A stretch of DNA of 6,634 nt from Nitriliruptoraceae bacterium (GTDB lineage: Bacteria > Actinomycetota > Nitriliruptoria > Nitriliruptorales > Nitriliruptoraceae): NCBI GenBank assembly GCA_007120485.1, contig SKNP01000201.1:1-6634 (forward strand). The letters are read 5' to 3'. The position numbers and the translations under genes were made by a program. The notes under the pieces are model-generated. The model was not told the origin of the DNA. It searched no databases and saw nothing but the letters and a program-made list of their open reading frames with translations. Below are positions 6,524 to 6,634 of the stretch, piece by piece. How positions within the stretch are numbered: position 1 is the stretch's first letter; each line of letters begins with the position of its first letter.

Positions 6524-6573
6524 CGGGGGCGCGGGGGTCCGGCGCGAGCCTCAGGTCGCACCACGCGCCCCCG
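6524..6573. other. 10-bp inverted repeat after the DUF6049 gene
   Basis: cgggggcgcg (6524-6533) and cgcgcccccg (6564-6573) are exact reverse complements with a 30-base loop, starting 20 bases after the stop codon. No T run follows, so it is not a standard intrinsic terminator. It may be an mRNA-stabilising or attenuating structure between this gene and the next (expected murJ), or simply reflect GC-rich sequence. Confidence 0.35.
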
Positions 6574-6578
6574 CCGAA

Positions 6579-6584
6579 TACCGT
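6579..6584 (+). promoter_or_regulatory. Possible -10 box upstream of the next gene (TACCGT)
   Basis: TACCGT, preceded by GAA, matches the TANNNT consensus and is one of the few AT-containing spots in the last 130 bases. A transcript would begin near 6591 and run out of the window. A GTG at 6583 opens a frame to the edge, but it overlaps this motif and has no ribosome binding site, so I do not call a gene. Confidence 0.2.
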
Positions 6585-6614
6585 GGGTACCGGCTCCGGG
6601 ACCGACCGGAACCA

Positions 6615-6634
6615 CCCAGGACCGCCCAGGACCG
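6615..6634 (+). repeat. Two tandem copies of cccaggaccg at the right edge
   Basis: The 10-base unit cccaggaccg occurs at 6615-6624 and 6625-6634 and is cut by the window end, so the full copy number is unknown. A 10-base period does not keep a reading frame, which suggests non-coding spacer unless the copy number is a multiple of three. Confidence 0.6.

Noticed and set aside
1..6634. Mobile elements, CRISPR arrays, tRNA or rRNA genes, toxin-antitoxin or defence systems
   Set aside because: I saw no transposase or integrase motifs, no regularly spaced repeats with spacers, no recognisable tRNA/rRNA sequence, and no small gene pairs. The window is filled by five ordinary chromosomal genes.

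Overview
The window is very GC-rich chromosomal DNA with tightly packed genes, many GTG starts and almost no intergenic space. A NUDIX hydrolase gene followed directly by a DUF6049-type secreted/membrane protein gene is a classic actinobacterial arrangement (compare Mycobacterium tuberculosis Rv3908-Rv3909, where the MurJ/MviN flippase gene follows). Together with a type IV pilus ATPase (pilT) and a three-domain bacterial PH protein, this suggests a deep-branching, high-GC actinobacterium, perhaps of the Nitriliruptoria/Euzebyales type. That placement is inference from gene content and composition, not from a marker-gene comparison.

Layout. (1) Positions 1-1808, plus strand: the 3' part of a gene for a large YdbT-like membrane protein with three bacterial PH (DUF304/bPH2) modules. 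Its proline/glycine-rich N-terminal segment runs off the left edge. (2) Positions 1779-2861, minus strand: pilT, converging on the first gene and overlapping its 3' end by 30 bases. (3) Positions 2973-3428, minus strand: dtd (D-aminoacyl-tRNA deacylase), upstream of pilT on the same strand. (4) Positions 3429-3580: a divergent 152-base promoter region. (5) Positions 3581-4069, plus strand: a NUDIX hydrolase (MutT4-like) with a possible leaderless start. (6) Positions 4066-6504, plus strand: an 812-residue DUF6049-like protein with a signal peptide, a large extracytoplasmic region, an Ig-like module, one C-terminal membrane helix and a proline-rich cytoplasmic tail. It overlaps the NUDIX gene by 4 bases (GTGA). 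(7) Positions 6505-6634: no complete gene; an inverted repeat and a short tandem repeat.

How the genes relate. The NUDIX and DUF6049 genes look like one translationally coupled unit that probably continues toward murJ outside the window, in a cell-envelope locus. dtd and pilT are co-directional and may be co-transcribed, but no shared function is evident: one proofreads tRNA charging and the other retracts pili. The PH-domain protein is a membrane protein whose family role is poorly known.

I see no mobile elements, CRISPR arrays, RNA genes or convincing new defence or biosynthetic system. The most notable points are structural: the 5' extension of the PH-protein gene, the hairpin directly before the DUF6049 start codon, the likely leaderless NUDIX promoter, and the departure of this PilT from the usual AIRNLIRE motif.
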